A stretch of DNA of 40,074 bases from Chlamydiota bacterium (GTDB taxonomy: Bacteria; Chlamydiota; Chlamydiia; Chlamydiales; JABDDJ01). Within the stretch, counting starts at the first letter, position 1. Every line of letters begins with the position of its first letter. The stretch covers positions 1 to 40,074 of the forward strand of contig JABDDJ010000022.1 in assembly GCA_013287645.1 (NCBI GenBank), written 5' to 3'. Shown in pieces: positions 13,682 through 22,637 of this stretch. A model generated the notes under the pieces. It saw only the letters and a program-made list of their open reading frames with translations, was not told where the DNA came from and made no database searches. Position numbers and translations under genes: made by a program.

Positions 13682-15286
13682 ATGCTTCCTAGTGTTTTAT
13701 TATTTATTGTCGGGTGGGTGATTTGTGCTTTTGGCCAGCCTGCAAGTAGTCCGTTTTTGTCGGCAATAGCTGCTGCAGGCGGGTACGTGTGCATATTTCT
13801 GGTTATTTTAAATTTACAGGAACGCAAACATAAATTTTTTCTTGGCACTCTCTGGTTTACTTTAGTCCAAGCGGTTCAATTTTCTTGGCTGTTATCTCAT
13901 CCCTACGCTTATGTGTATGGCGTATATACTAGTGTATGTCTTCTTTTTGGTTTGCAGTTTGGTTTACTCTGCTTCTGGATAACTCCTCAAAGGCTTTCTT
14001 ACCGCATTAGTCTGATTCTTATTCCTGCCTTTTGGGTGCTTCTCGAATGGTCGAGAATGTATATTTTCTCGGGTATATCCTGGAATCCTGTTGGCCTTTC
14101 TTTAGCCGGCAATCTCTACACGCTTCAGTTTGCTTCTCTCTTTGGTGTCTTTGGAATGTCTTTTTGGGTGATGTTTACCGCTGTATTGCTTCTGAAAAAA
14201 TACTATGTTAGATGGGTTATCGCTGCAGCTATTCCTTTTCTCTTCGGATGGGCTCATCTCTCCTATCACTCTAGTGAGATCAATAAAGATACCCCTTCTA
14301 TGCAGGCGCTTTTAGTTCAAACTGCTTTTCCTATCGAAGAGATGCTCTCATTTGGGGAAAAGCAATCTTTGCTGCAATTTGTGCTAGATGAGTGGAAGCA
14401 TATTCTTACGCTGACTTCTCCTCATTTAGGAAGGCCTTTTGATTTGATCGCTCTTCCTGAATTTGTCGTTCCTTTTGGAACCTATTCTTACGTTTATCCC
14501 TATGAGGAGGTGGTTCATCTATTCAAAAGTATCTATGGACCCGAACATCTCGCCTATCTGCCAGAGATGCAACCTCCCTTTGGAGATGGTAAAAAATTTG
14601 TTAACAATGCTTTTTTTGTCCAAGGTATTGCGAATGCCTTTAATTCTTCTGTGCTGATCGGGTTAGAAGACTCTGAGTATACTGAACAAGGCCATCGTAA
14701 AATCTATAGCGCTGCCTTGCACTTTGTTCCTAATGTTTCACCTGAAAAATGGCCTCCAGCTGACAGATACGAAAAGCGTGTTTTAGTCCCTATGGGAGAG
14801 TATATTCCTTCTGAATATTTTGCTGAATTAGCGCGCTCTTATGGAATCACAGGCTCTTTTACACCCGGTCAAGAAGCGAAAGTATTTCAGTGCGGAAACG
14901 CCAAAATTAGCCCCTCGATCTGCTATGAAGAGACTTTTGGAAGCATTACGCGTGAAGGGCCCTTCAATGGAGCTGAAGTCATCGTTAACCTTACTAGCGA
15001 TGCCTGGTATCCATGGGTGACACGTCAACATCTAGAGCATTCCCGTCTTCGCACTGTTGAGGGGGGTGCAGCTTTAGCGCGTGCTTGTAATACAGGCATT
15101 ACCTGTGCGATGGATAGTTTGGGAAGAACAATTGATGAGCTTGGTATGGATAATCCCAATGCAGAGGCGCTCGCAGGAGCACTTCCTGTAACTATTCCTC
15201 TTTATCACTACTCAACCCTTTATTCTTGGTTGGGGGATTGGTCAATTATAGGAATTATCTTAGTATCTTTGTTATTCTTAATATAA
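13682..15286 (+). CDS. lnt: Apolipoprotein N-acyltransferase Lnt
   Basis: Adds the third acyl chain to the N-terminal Cys of lipoproteins in the inner membrane. Residues about 1-205 contain six to seven membrane segments. The nitrilase-type domain follows, with the catalytic triad visible as Glu260 (LPEFVVPF), Lys365 (YEKRVLVPMGEY) and Cys414 (ISPSICYEETFG). A final membrane helix (WSIIGIILVSLLFLI) closes the protein, as in the family. The ATG at 13682 is preferred; an in-frame TTG lies 12 bases upstream with no better ribosome binding site. It follows the CGCAAAG hairpin, so it likely has its own promoter near or within it. Confidence 0.9.
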   Translation: MLPSVLLFIVGWVICAFGQPASSPFLSAIAAAGGYVCIFLVILNLQERKHKFFLGTLWFTLVQAVQFSWLLSHPYAYVYGVYTSVCLLFGLQFGLLCFWITPQRLSYRISLILIPAFWVLLEWSRMYIFSGISWNPVGLSLAGNLYTLQFASLFGVFGMSFWVMFTAVLLLKKYYVRWVIAAAIPFLFGWAHLSYHSSEINKDTPSMQALLVQTAFPIEEMLSFGEKQSLLQFVLDEWKHILTLTSPHLGRPFDLIALPEFVVPFGTYSYVYPYEEVVHLFKSIYGPEHLAYLPEMQPPFGDGKKFVNNAFFVQGIANAFNSSVLIGLEDSEYTEQGHRKIYSAALHFVPNVSPEKWPPADRYEKRVLVPMGEYIPSEYFAELARSYGITGSFTPGQEAKVFQCGNAKISPSICYEETFGSITREGPFNGAEVIVNLTSDAWYPWVTRQHLEHSRLRTVEGGAALARACNTGITCAMDSLGRTIDELGMDNPNAEALAGALPVTIPLYHYSTLYSWLGDWSIIGIILVSLLFLI

Positions 15287-15341
15287 TCTTAATGAAATTG
15301 ATATATTATAATTTTTAATTTATTCTAATTTAAGGTGATTT

Positions 15342-17066
15342 ATGTCTTCTGCTTGCGTCGCATTTATGCATTCTATGACTAATTTTTCTAAAGTTTATAG
15401 AGAAAGTAAACTCTCTCTTTCTTGGCACCATGGTGATGCATCTTATCAAAAGTTTCTCAATCAATCAGAAATAATAAATATTCATGGTAATAAAATTAGA
15501 CCGATTCCGAATTTTTTGTATGCGTTGTTCTACAATGTCTGTTGCAGGGGGCTTGATCTATCCAAGTTAGTCTTCAATGAACCTACAATGCGTTCAGCTG
15601 AAGGATTAAAATTTTGCGCGTTTGTCTTTGCAAGAGAGCTACAACAAACTTTTAGCTGGTTAGTGACTATTTTTTCTAAACCCTATGGTGCATTCATACG
15701 CGAAGACAGTCGTTTTCAAATTGAATGTTATAGAAAATGGAAAGAAAGGGTTCTAATTCCAAAAATGTTTTTTGATGAATCCAAAAGTGCTGTTGTTCCT
15801 CATTCTGCAATAAGTGAATTTAATGAGCAAAATCCAGCTAATTTATGGGAGCCAGATTTAGAAATTGGGAAGATGATTCGGTTTGGATTGGATAGAAAAA
15901 ATAGAGATGAATTTTCAAATCAAGTTAAAGATGTTCTTCATACTCAGAAACCTCTCTTTACATCTGAGCAAGGGCGTAAAGAAATACTTGCTTCTGTAGA
16001 CCAATACTTTTCTCAATTAGCGACTCTCATTGCCAATAGCCTAGCTCTAGAATCTTTAACAACAGATGAACGATTAACTGGTAAAGCAAAATATACTCTT
16101 TCCTATCAGTCAACGCTTCAAGAAAATCAGGAGAGCGTCGCCGATGTTGCATCTCTAAGATCAGATGGTAAAAAATCTATTCCAGTACTTGTTCATGCAG
16201 ATGGCACGCAAGGTTCTGCACAAGTGATTGTAGATACTATTTTAAATTCTAATGAATGGAATGTATTCATGAATGTAGCTTCCACAATTCCTCGCGTAAA
16301 ATTAGAATCAATAGCGATTAGACTTCTGAAAATGCTTTGCATTGGTAGTAAAGCACTCTATGATAAACTGATGCAGGGGAAATTACATAGCAGTGTCGCA
16401 ACATCGATTTTGATCGGCATGTTAGTCCCTAGTGATGAAGATCATTTAGGGATGTTTATCACTTCGGGTAATTGTCAAGCACTCCAATGGCATGAAGATG
16501 GTCGAGTGAAGCTGCTTGGTGCAGATAATATTCATACTTCTCCTGTTGGACAAATTGGAATTCATTCTGGAGTTCTGCCTAAAGCTAATCTTATAAAAAT
16601 CTTTACAACAACGATCGAAGAAGGTGATAGAATTATCACTCTTTCTAATACTGCTTTAGAGGCTCTGTTACCAGATTGTTATTATAAAACGCCTTTCGAA
16701 GCATATGATGACCTTTCTGAGGGTGCAAAAGCAGAGCTTGGAATTAGCAATACTACTCTAAAAGAGTGGGAGGAAGAAAATGCATGGTTTACGTCTAGTC
16801 CAGAACTAATAAAATTAAAAGAGTTCTACATTGTTGTAAATGCTGAGGAGCTTTTGGAGAACTGTAGAACTGAAGATGCTAAAGGAAAGATTGTAGGACG
16901 TTGTGAGGAATTCATAGGGCAGCTGGAGAAGAGAGAAGATTTAAATAAAGAATCAATAAATATTTGGGGCGAGAAAAATAAGCTTTATCGATATAAGCAA
17001 AAAAATGGTTTGAATGTCCATCCAGGTCCAGTTAAGGTTCAAGTCATCGATCCATCAAAAATGTGA
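15342..17066 (+). CDS. Degenerate PP2C-like protein of unknown role
   Basis: The 574-residue protein has no clear match overall. Its second half follows the order of PP2C (PPM) phosphatase motifs: VHADGTQGS (Asp287-Gly288, like DGxGG), SSVATSILIGML (near 350, like GTTxxxxL), ITSGNCQALQWHEDG (near 374, like VGDSRxY) and EEGDRIITLSNTALEALL (428-445, like GDxxLLxSDG). In the last two, the metal-binding Asp is replaced (Gly376-Asn377 and Asn437), so it may be a pseudophosphatase. Residues 1-280 are unrelated and mostly helical; no signal peptide is seen. The ATG follows a GGTGA. The 3' end overlaps the convergent gene by 28 bases. PP2C similarity is a pattern-level reading. Confidence 0.5.
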   Translation: MSSACVAFMHSMTNFSKVYRESKLSLSWHHGDASYQKFLNQSEIINIHGNKIRPIPNFLYALFYNVCCRGLDLSKLVFNEPTMRSAEGLKFCAFVFARELQQTFSWLVTIFSKPYGAFIREDSRFQIECYRKWKERVLIPKMFFDESKSAVVPHSAISEFNEQNPANLWEPDLEIGKMIRFGLDRKNRDEFSNQVKDVLHTQKPLFTSEQGRKEILASVDQYFSQLATLIANSLALESLTTDERLTGKAKYTLSYQSTLQENQESVADVASLRSDGKKSIPVLVHADGTQGSAQVIVDTILNSNEWNVFMNVASTIPRVKLESIAIRLLKMLCIGSKALYDKLMQGKLHSSVATSILIGMLVPSDEDHLGMFITSGNCQALQWHEDGRVKLLGADNIHTSPVGQIGIHSGVLPKANLIKIFTTTIEEGDRIITLSNTALEALLPDCYYKTPFEAYDDLSEGAKAELGISNTTLKEWEEENAWFTSSPELIKLKEFYIVVNAEELLENCRTEDAKGKIVGRCEEFIGQLEKREDLNKESINIWGEKNKLYRYKQKNGLNVHPGPVKVQVIDPSKM

Positions 17067-19078
17067 TTTAGAAGTAGCAAAAAGCTACTTGTTAAGGGTG
17101 ATTTAACAGGCTTATTCTTTAACTTTTTATTTTGTATGAGATTTCTTCCCACTTCAAGAAACAGGCGTGCATCGTTTTGTACATCTTTATAGAAGCGTTT
17201 AAGCTCTGCTGGTGCTGATAATGAAGATTCAAGGTTGGCAAGATCTGTGAGGTGCATCACCAAAGGATTCTCATCCGATGGTTCTGAGGTAAAGGCAAAA
17301 GTCAAATTATCCCAAAAGCGTTTCTGAAGCTCTTTTTGCACTTTAGGTTGCTTAGCATATTCTAAAAGATCTCCTAAACAAGAAATTCCCGGAACTTCTG
17401 GATCATTCCAAGGAAGGATGCATCTTCCATAGAGGTTGGCAGGGTCGACAAGCTGCATCACCATGCTGATCTCGATGCAATAGGTTAAATAGCATTTCAA
17501 GTACTTTAAAATACCGTCTAAAGGAGAGATAGGAATCAAGTGTTTGGGAAAACGAGTACCTCCAAGATGGATGATAGGCTGTTCGAATGAGGGAGATAGG
17601 CTTATAGGGGTAGAGACATGTCTCTCTTCATGCCCAAAGGGTAAAGGAAGGCAGAAAACCGGTTTCGTCAGCATCGCTTTCATGCCAGCGATACTAGGAG
17701 TATCCTTCCATACAGTAGAAGAGTAGAGGATAGAAGGATTAGATAATAAATTTTTTAAATCTAGTTTTGCGTTAATGTTGAGTGTGCTTCTACCTATTTC
17801 AAGGGAGAATCTTTGGAAATAGAGATTTTTGTGTTTAGCTGCAAATAGGGTATCGGAATAAAAATTGCATATGGGGATGAAAATATCATCCTCACCAAGG
17901 TGTAGAATGCTATCTTGGGCTGTTTTTCCAAGGACGGACTCATTAAATAATATTTTTAAATCGTCTCTTTTTATCAGCTCGGCATATGTTCTAGAGCCTT
18001 TTTGAAAGGCTTGATGTATAACCGGAGCCAGAAAAAAGGTACAATTGCGTGCTCCACCATATCCAAAATATCTTTTTCGACTCGATTTTATCCAATGCAA
18101 AACCTTTAGTTTCTTGGCCAACCGGATAATTTCTTCATGCGACAAATGCCAGATGGTTGCAGAATACTTCTTGGCTTGTTTTTGGACAAATATGCGGTTT
18201 TTGGACAGCTCTCTATTAGGTGCCTGGTCAAAAATAATAATCGGAAAATCCTTCAGATTGAGTTTTAGATGCTGTGTCAGGCTTTGCAATCCTTCTAGAA
18301 CAGAAGGTAGCCAAGGCATCTGATCAAAGTTAATTCCTCGTGTAGAGAGTGTATAGACCATGCGTGTTAGCCCAGAACGGTAGAGAGAGGGTTCACGAAA
18401 ATAGGCATACAGGTTTTCACATAAGCCAAGAACAGTATTAATCAGGAAATTCAGCTGTTCGGGAGAAGCTAAAGTTGGATTATCAAAGAGTTTAATCAGG
18501 TCTGGCAATGGAAAATTAAATGAAAAGAGCTTGAAAAAAGCATCCAATTCTTCGGAAGTGTAGTTTTGGTTACGGTAGGGTGCGAATGATTCCTTCAGTT
18601 TTTCTAATGGCAAGGCAATGATTTTATCGATGAGTATAGGCAGTTTCAGCTGAATATCTAACGTATTAGGGGAGTGGGTAAAGAGATTGTTTGTATGATC
18701 AATGGCTTTGAGTATTAACCAAGAGCCTTCTCTGAGATATGATTTGCAAAAAGCAATTAAAGGGAGTTTTTTCCGGGGTAATAAATGCTTAATCCATTTA
18801 GTACTAATGATCTCTGTGAGAAGAGTTAGAAAATAAAATTCTAAATTTTTGGGAAGTTGTGTATGAACAATCTCGTTATAATAAATACAATATAATAAAT
18901 AGCTGAGGAACTGTGTGATCTCTTTATCTGTTAAATGATAGGTGACACAAAATAGACGAAGATCAAAGCTATAAGAAGCAAAGAGATCTTGCAACATCTC
19001 CATTGCTTTCTGCTTTTTACTTTTTGATCCTCGGGTCCTAAACCCCTTAATCAATTCATCAATGATAATTTTGTTCAT
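17039..19078 (-). CDS. Large hypothetical protein with glycosyltransferase-like core
   Basis: About 679 residues from the preferred ATG at 19078 (MNKIIIDELIKGF); the frame is open to 19111. Residues about 270-400 recall a GT-A glycosyltransferase. IIIFDQAPN stands at the end of a hydrophobic strand, a helix follows, then RYFGYGGARNCTFFLA (like the GxxxARN element) near 340 and HLGEDDIFIP near 395 in the place of a DxD metal site. Such enzymes move a sugar from a nucleotide donor. The first 250 residues are helical and Leu-rich. No signal or membrane segment is evident. The gene is convergent with the PP2C-like gene and divergent from lpxC, with the 54-bp palindrome upstream. No specific substrate can be named. 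Confidence 0.5.
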   Translation of the reverse strand: MNKIIIDELIKGFRTRGSKSKKQKAMEMLQDLFASYSFDLRLFCVTYHLTDKEITQFLSYLLYCIYYNEIVHTQLPKNLEFYFLTLLTEIISTKWIKHLLPRKKLPLIAFCKSYLREGSWLILKAIDHTNNLFTHSPNTLDIQLKLPILIDKIIALPLEKLKESFAPYRNQNYTSEELDAFFKLFSFNFPLPDLIKLFDNPTLASPEQLNFLINTVLGLCENLYAYFREPSLYRSGLTRMVYTLSTRGINFDQMPWLPSVLEGLQSLTQHLKLNLKDFPIIIFDQAPNRELSKNRIFVQKQAKKYSATIWHLSHEEIIRLAKKLKVLHWIKSSRKRYFGYGGARNCTFFLAPVIHQAFQKGSRTYAELIKRDDLKILFNESVLGKTAQDSILHLGEDDIFIPICNFYSDTLFAAKHKNLYFQRFSLEIGRSTLNINAKLDLKNLLSNPSILYSSTVWKDTPSIAGMKAMLTKPVFCLPLPFGHEERHVSTPISLSPSFEQPIIHLGGTRFPKHLIPISPLDGILKYLKCYLTYCIEISMVMQLVDPANLYGRCILPWNDPEVPGISCLGDLLEYAKQPKVQKELQKRFWDNLTFAFTSEPSDENPLVMHLTDLANLESSLSAPAELKRFYKDVQNDARLFLEVGRNLIQNKKLKNKPVKSPLTSSFLLLLNHIFDGSMT
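17072..17090. terminator. Small hairpin at convergent gene ends
   Basis: AAGTAGC and GCTACTT flank five A residues, just after the PP2C-like stop and inside the last codons of the convergent gene. There is no T-run, so it is a weak terminator candidate. Confidence 0.3.
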
Positions 19079-19128
19079 AATCGCAACTATATACAAAGAA
19101 TATTTTAGCAATAAATATAGGATTTAGC

Positions 19129-19262
19129 ATTTTGAACGAGCGAAGCGAGTTCCTTGGAGTGCGTGCGCTCTGCGCCGCCTTTGATATCAATGGTTCTACA
19201 TGCTTTTTAAAGGCGGCGCAGAGCGCACGCACTCCAAGGAACTCGCTTCGCTCGTTCAAAAT
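19129..19262. repeat. Perfect 54-bp inverted repeat (large palindrome)
   Basis: Left arm 19129-19182 and right arm 19209-19262 are exact reverse complements, separated by 26 bases. The arms contain GAACGAGCGAAGCGAG and GGAGTGCGTGCGCTCTGC and are richer in GC than the surroundings. It sits between divergent genes (the glycosyltransferase-like gene leftward, lpxC rightward), so it is not an ordinary transcript terminator. It reads through as the same short peptide on both strands, which is a by-product of symmetry. It may be a non-autonomous mobile element or a dispersed palindromic repeat. Confidence 0.85.
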
Positions 19263-19344
19263 GTCCAGTCCTCTGAATCTCAGTATTTGTCCCTCTGCGT
19301 TGAATTTTTTCTAAATGTATAAGCTTGAGTAGTTATTTTTTAAG

Positions 19345-19374
19345 TTGAAATATTTGTAAGAGCTAAGTTAGCAT
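19345..19374 (+). promoter_or_regulatory. Candidate lpxC promoter
   Basis: TTGAAA (19345-19350) and TAGCAT (19369-19374) are spaced by 18 bases and would give a leader of about 30 bases before the GTG start. Consensus resemblance only. Confidence 0.35.
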
Positions 19375-19409
19375 AACTCCTTGATTTATCGACTTCTACG
19401 GATGAGTTT

Positions 19410-20288
19410 GTGACTAGCAACACACAATTAAAAAAACGTTTACAACGTACTCTGCATAAAGCTGTTGAGTACTCAGGGATCGGTCTACACACAGGCGAAG
19501 TAGTCCATCTTAAGATGCTTCCAGCACCTGCAGACAGCGGTATTGTCTTCAAGAGAACCGACTTACCCAACACTCCACTCATTCCTGCCATCGTTCCTAA
19601 CGTTTGTGACACTTCTGACCGCTGCACTGTCTTAGGCAAGGATGGATGTAAAATCTACACTGTTGAACACCTTTTAGCAGCCTTATACGCTAATCATGTC
19701 GACAATGTCCTCATCGAGATCTCAAATATCGAACCTCCAGTGGGAAATGGGAGCTCAGATGTCTTTGTGGACCTGATCCAACAAGCTGGCATTCAAGAAC
19801 AATCTACGCATCAGCCTCTCTTCGAGCTCAAACAACCTCTTTACTTCTCACAAGGCGATATCCACTTAGTAGCTCTTCCCTGCGAGTCTTACCGTGTGAG
19901 CTACACGCTAAACTATCCTAAAAGTCCTGCATTAAAAACGCAGTATAACTCCTTTGAAATTAGTCCTGACACCTTCAACAAAGAGCTCTCTCCCTGCCGT
20001 ACTTTCTGTCTATATGAGGAGATCTCTGCTCTGATGGACAAGGGTTTAATCAAAGGCGGCAGTTTAGATAATGCTGTTGTGGTTAAGGGTGAAGCCTATT
20101 TAAGCAAAAATGGGCTCTTTTTTCCCGATGAACCGGCTCGCCACAAAATCTTAGACATCGTGGGTGACCTCGCTCTAGTAGGATGTGATATCCGTGCCCA
20201 TATCTTGGGAGTGCGTGCTGGCCATGCTGCCAACTACATGCTTGCCAAGCAACTTTACCACCTATTTAGCTCAGAGAGTTCTTCATGA
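19410..20288 (+). CDS. lpxC: UDP-3-O-acyl-N-acetylglucosamine deacetylase LpxC
   Basis: Catalyses the first committed step of lipid A synthesis, a zinc-dependent deacetylation. Visible are HKAVEYSGIGLHTGE near the N-terminus, the metal-site region VEHLLAALYANHVDN, ARHKILDIVGDLALVG and the final GHAANYMLAK. Length (292 residues) fits the family. The start is GTG 19410 with GGATGAG shortly upstream. The stop overlaps the fabZ start as ATGA, so lpxC and fabZ are translationally coupled. The gene heads the chlamydial lpxC-fabZ-lpxA-fmt operon. Confidence 0.96.
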   Translation: MTSNTQLKKRLQRTLHKAVEYSGIGLHTGEVVHLKMLPAPADSGIVFKRTDLPNTPLIPAIVPNVCDTSDRCTVLGKDGCKIYTVEHLLAALYANHVDNVLIEISNIEPPVGNGSSDVFVDLIQQAGIQEQSTHQPLFELKQPLYFSQGDIHLVALPCESYRVSYTLNYPKSPALKTQYNSFEISPDTFNKELSPCRTFCLYEEISALMDKGLIKGGSLDNAVVVKGEAYLSKNGLFFPDEPARHKILDIVGDLALVGCDIRAHILGVRAGHAANYMLAKQLYHLFSSESSS

Positions 20289-20728
20289 ATCATAAAGAAA
20301 TCCTCAAGGCACTACCTCACCGCTACCCTTTTCTGCTTGTAGACAAAATTATTCATCTCGACCTTGAAAAGGGCATTATTATAGGTCAAAAAAATGTCAC
20401 CATTAACGAAGCTTTTTTCCAAGGGCACTTTCCGCATGCTCCTATTATGCCGGGTGTGCTCATTCTGGAAGCTCTTGCTCAAGCAGGAGGTGTGCTCGTC
20501 CATGAGAAAAGTGACCAAAAGGAAAAAATTGCTCTACTTTCTACCATTAGTCAGGCAAAATTTCGCCAAGCAGTACTTCCAGGTGATATCTTAAAATTGA
20601 CATGTGAAGGGCTTCTTTTTGCCAGCCGTGGTGGAAAAGTAAGAGCTGTTGCCACTGTTGATGACAAGGTTGCCGCTGAGGCGGAAATCGGTTTTGTATT
20701 AGTCCATTCAAACCAAATTGGCGGATAG
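20285..20728 (+). CDS. fabZ: 3-hydroxyacyl-ACP dehydratase FabZ
   Basis: Dehydrates 3-hydroxyacyl-ACP in fatty acid elongation; 147 residues of hot-dog fold. Catalytic His48 in GHFPHAPIMPGVL and Glu62 in LEALAQAGG are both present, as is the opening LPHRYPFLLVD. It begins inside the lpxC stop codon and ends two bases before the longest possible lpxA frame. Grouping with lpxC and lpxA fits their shared use of 3-hydroxyacyl-ACP. Confidence 0.96.
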   Translation: MNHKEILKALPHRYPFLLVDKIIHLDLEKGIIIGQKNVTINEAFFQGHFPHAPIMPGVLILEALAQAGGVLVHEKSDQKEKIALLSTISQAKFRQAVLPGDILKLTCEGLLFASRGGKVRAVATVDDKVAAEAEIGFVLVHSNQIGG

Positions 20729-20760
20729 CCATGCAACAAAACATTATACGAGATAATAGT

Positions 20761-21600
20761 ATGAAAAATGCGCATATCCACCCTACAGCGATTATTGAAG
20801 AGGGTGCTATCATCGGCGAATCCGTTACTATCGAACCCTATGCAATCGTAAAATCTAATGTCACTCTGCACGACAATGTAATCATCAAATCGCATGCCTA
20901 TATCGATGGCTTTACCGAAATCGGGAAGGGGACAACGGTTTACCCGGGAGCCTCCATCGGTACCAAAACGCAAGACCGCAAGTTTCGTGGAGAAAAAACC
21001 TTCGTCAAAATCGGCGAAAATTGCGATATCAGGGAATTTGTAACCATTAACTCCTCTTGTGGCGAGAATTCAGCCGTTGAAATCGGCAGTGGTTGCCTCA
21101 TCATGGCCTACTGCCACGTAGCACACAACTGCATTTTAGGCAACAACGTGATCCTAAGCAACGGCGCACAATTAGCCGGGCATATCATCGTTGAAGATAA
21201 TGCCATTGTAGGCGGAATGACACCCATCCACCAAAATGTCCGCATCGGCCGTCACGCTATGGTCGGAGGGCTAAGCCGTGTTACGCACGACATTCCGCCC
21301 TATCTGCTCGGAGCCGGCATTCCTTTCAAGTTTGGTGGTGTCAATCTCGTCGGTTTGAAAAGGTATAATTTTCCTTTGAAAACGCAACAACTCCTAGCAG
21401 AAGCCTTTAAAATTCTCTACCGCTCAGGAATGCGCTTCACTGATGCCATCGAATGCATTGAACAGACCATTGAGCCCATACCTGAAATCGTGCACTTTAC
21501 CACATTTTGCCGCGAAACCAAGCGTGGTCTACTCAACGATCAGACACGCTCTACAGAAGAATCTCTTGAACCTGCTCCAATAGGCGCTTCTGGAGCATAA
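20761..21600 (+). CDS. lpxA: UDP-N-acetylglucosamine O-acyltransferase LpxA
   Basis: Transfers a 3-hydroxyacyl chain from ACP to UDP-GlcNAc, the first step of lipid A synthesis. The protein is a left-handed beta helix: hexapeptide repeats such as IHPTAI, IEEGAI, IGESVT and VTIEPYAIV run through residues about 3-200, followed by a helical C-terminal part. The likely catalytic His is in YCHVAHNC. The ATG at 20761 (MKNAHIHPTAII) gives about 279 residues, the chlamydial size; the frame is open from an ATG at 20731, so ten extra residues are possible. The stop overlaps the fmt start (TAATG). Confidence 0.94.
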   Translation: MKNAHIHPTAIIEEGAIIGESVTIEPYAIVKSNVTLHDNVIIKSHAYIDGFTEIGKGTTVYPGASIGTKTQDRKFRGEKTFVKIGENCDIREFVTINSSCGENSAVEIGSGCLIMAYCHVAHNCILGNNVILSNGAQLAGHIIVEDNAIVGGMTPIHQNVRIGRHAMVGGLSRVTHDIPPYLLGAGIPFKFGGVNLVGLKRYNFPLKTQQLLAEAFKILYRSGMRFTDAIECIEQTIEPIPEIVHFTTFCRETKRGLLNDQTRSTEESLEPAPIGASGA

Positions 21601-22547
21601 TGACAGTCAATCCGCGGATTGTATTTTTTGGCACTCCTGAAGTTGCTGCCGAGACTCTTGAATACCTGATTCAAGCGGGATTAAACATCGTTGCAGTCGT
21701 CTCAAAGCCTGATAAACCTATCGGTCGTTCGAATACACCGCAACCGACTCCTGTTAAAAAAATTGCTTTGCAATACAACCTTCCTCTAATGCAGCCGGAG
21801 AAGGTATCTTCTCCCGAACCTAGCGAACAACTCAGCACCTTTCATGCCGACCTCTTTGTCATCGTCGCCTACGGAGAAATCATCAAGCAGCACCTCCTCG
21901 ACATGCCTTCACTAGGCTGCATCAATGAACACCTAAGCCTACTTCCTAAATACCGGGGCGCCGCTCCTGTCCAGCATGCCATATTACAAGCGGAAACTGA
22001 GACCGGAGTGACCATTATGTACCTCGTAAAACAGATGGACGCCGGGGATATCATTGCTACGGTAAAGGTACCCATTAGTCAGGAAATTACCCATGGTGAG
22101 CTTCTTCAAGAGCTTTGTAGAGTCGGAAAAAAGCTCTTACTTGACACCATTCATGCACTGGCCGAAGGAAGGGCTTCACGTACCCCGCAAGATCATTCCC
22201 AAGCTACAATGGCCCCCAAAGTTGAGCTTGAAAATTGTGAAGTCATCTGGTCCAACGATGCCCTTTCTATCCATAACCTCATTCGTAGCTCCAATCCTGA
22301 ACCGGGAGCCTGGTGCTATGTCCTCGTAAAAAACGAAAAAAAGCGTCTGCGTCTCTTTCAATCAAAAGTCCATGAAATAAGCGGAGGAGAGCCGGGAAAG
22401 ATCCTCAGCTGGGGAGATCAGGGACTTATTGTCTCCTGTGGCAAAAATGCCATAGAAATCCTCCAACTACAGCTTGAAGGTAAGAAATCAATGCCCTCTA
22501 AAGACCTTATGCGGGGTATTGCCCTAACTAATTTTCAGTTTTGTTAA
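21600..22547 (+). CDS. fmt: Methionyl-tRNA formyltransferase Fmt
   Basis: Formylates initiator Met-tRNA with 10-formyl-THF. At 315 residues it shows RIVFFGTPEVAAETLE at the start, the signature CINEHLSLLPKYRGAAPVQ with the catalytic Asn-His region, and MDAGDIIATVKVPI. The C-terminal domain includes the usual GEPGKILSW. The usual HxSLLPxYRG is seen as HLSLLPKYRG. It overlaps lpxA by one base and closes the lipid A operon; in Chlamydia rplC follows directly, whereas here two extra genes intervene. Confidence 0.95.
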   Translation: MTVNPRIVFFGTPEVAAETLEYLIQAGLNIVAVVSKPDKPIGRSNTPQPTPVKKIALQYNLPLMQPEKVSSPEPSEQLSTFHADLFVIVAYGEIIKQHLLDMPSLGCINEHLSLLPKYRGAAPVQHAILQAETETGVTIMYLVKQMDAGDIIATVKVPISQEITHGELLQELCRVGKKLLLDTIHALAEGRASRTPQDHSQATMAPKVELENCEVIWSNDALSIHNLIRSSNPEPGAWCYVLVKNEKKRLRLFQSKVHEISGGEPGKILSWGDQGLIVSCGKNAIEILQLQLEGKKSMPSKDLMRGIALTNFQFC

Positions 22548-22637
22548 AATATATCTTTATCTCTTTACTTTTAATTACAAATAATGTTAAAATAATATTC
22601 TTTAGTTAGATATTACTCTATTCCAAATGGAGGAAGA

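Noticed and set aside
19059..19314. Two short ORFs on opposite strands encoding the same opening peptide
   Set aside because: The identity follows from the perfect palindrome; neither has a ribosome binding site or family resemblance.
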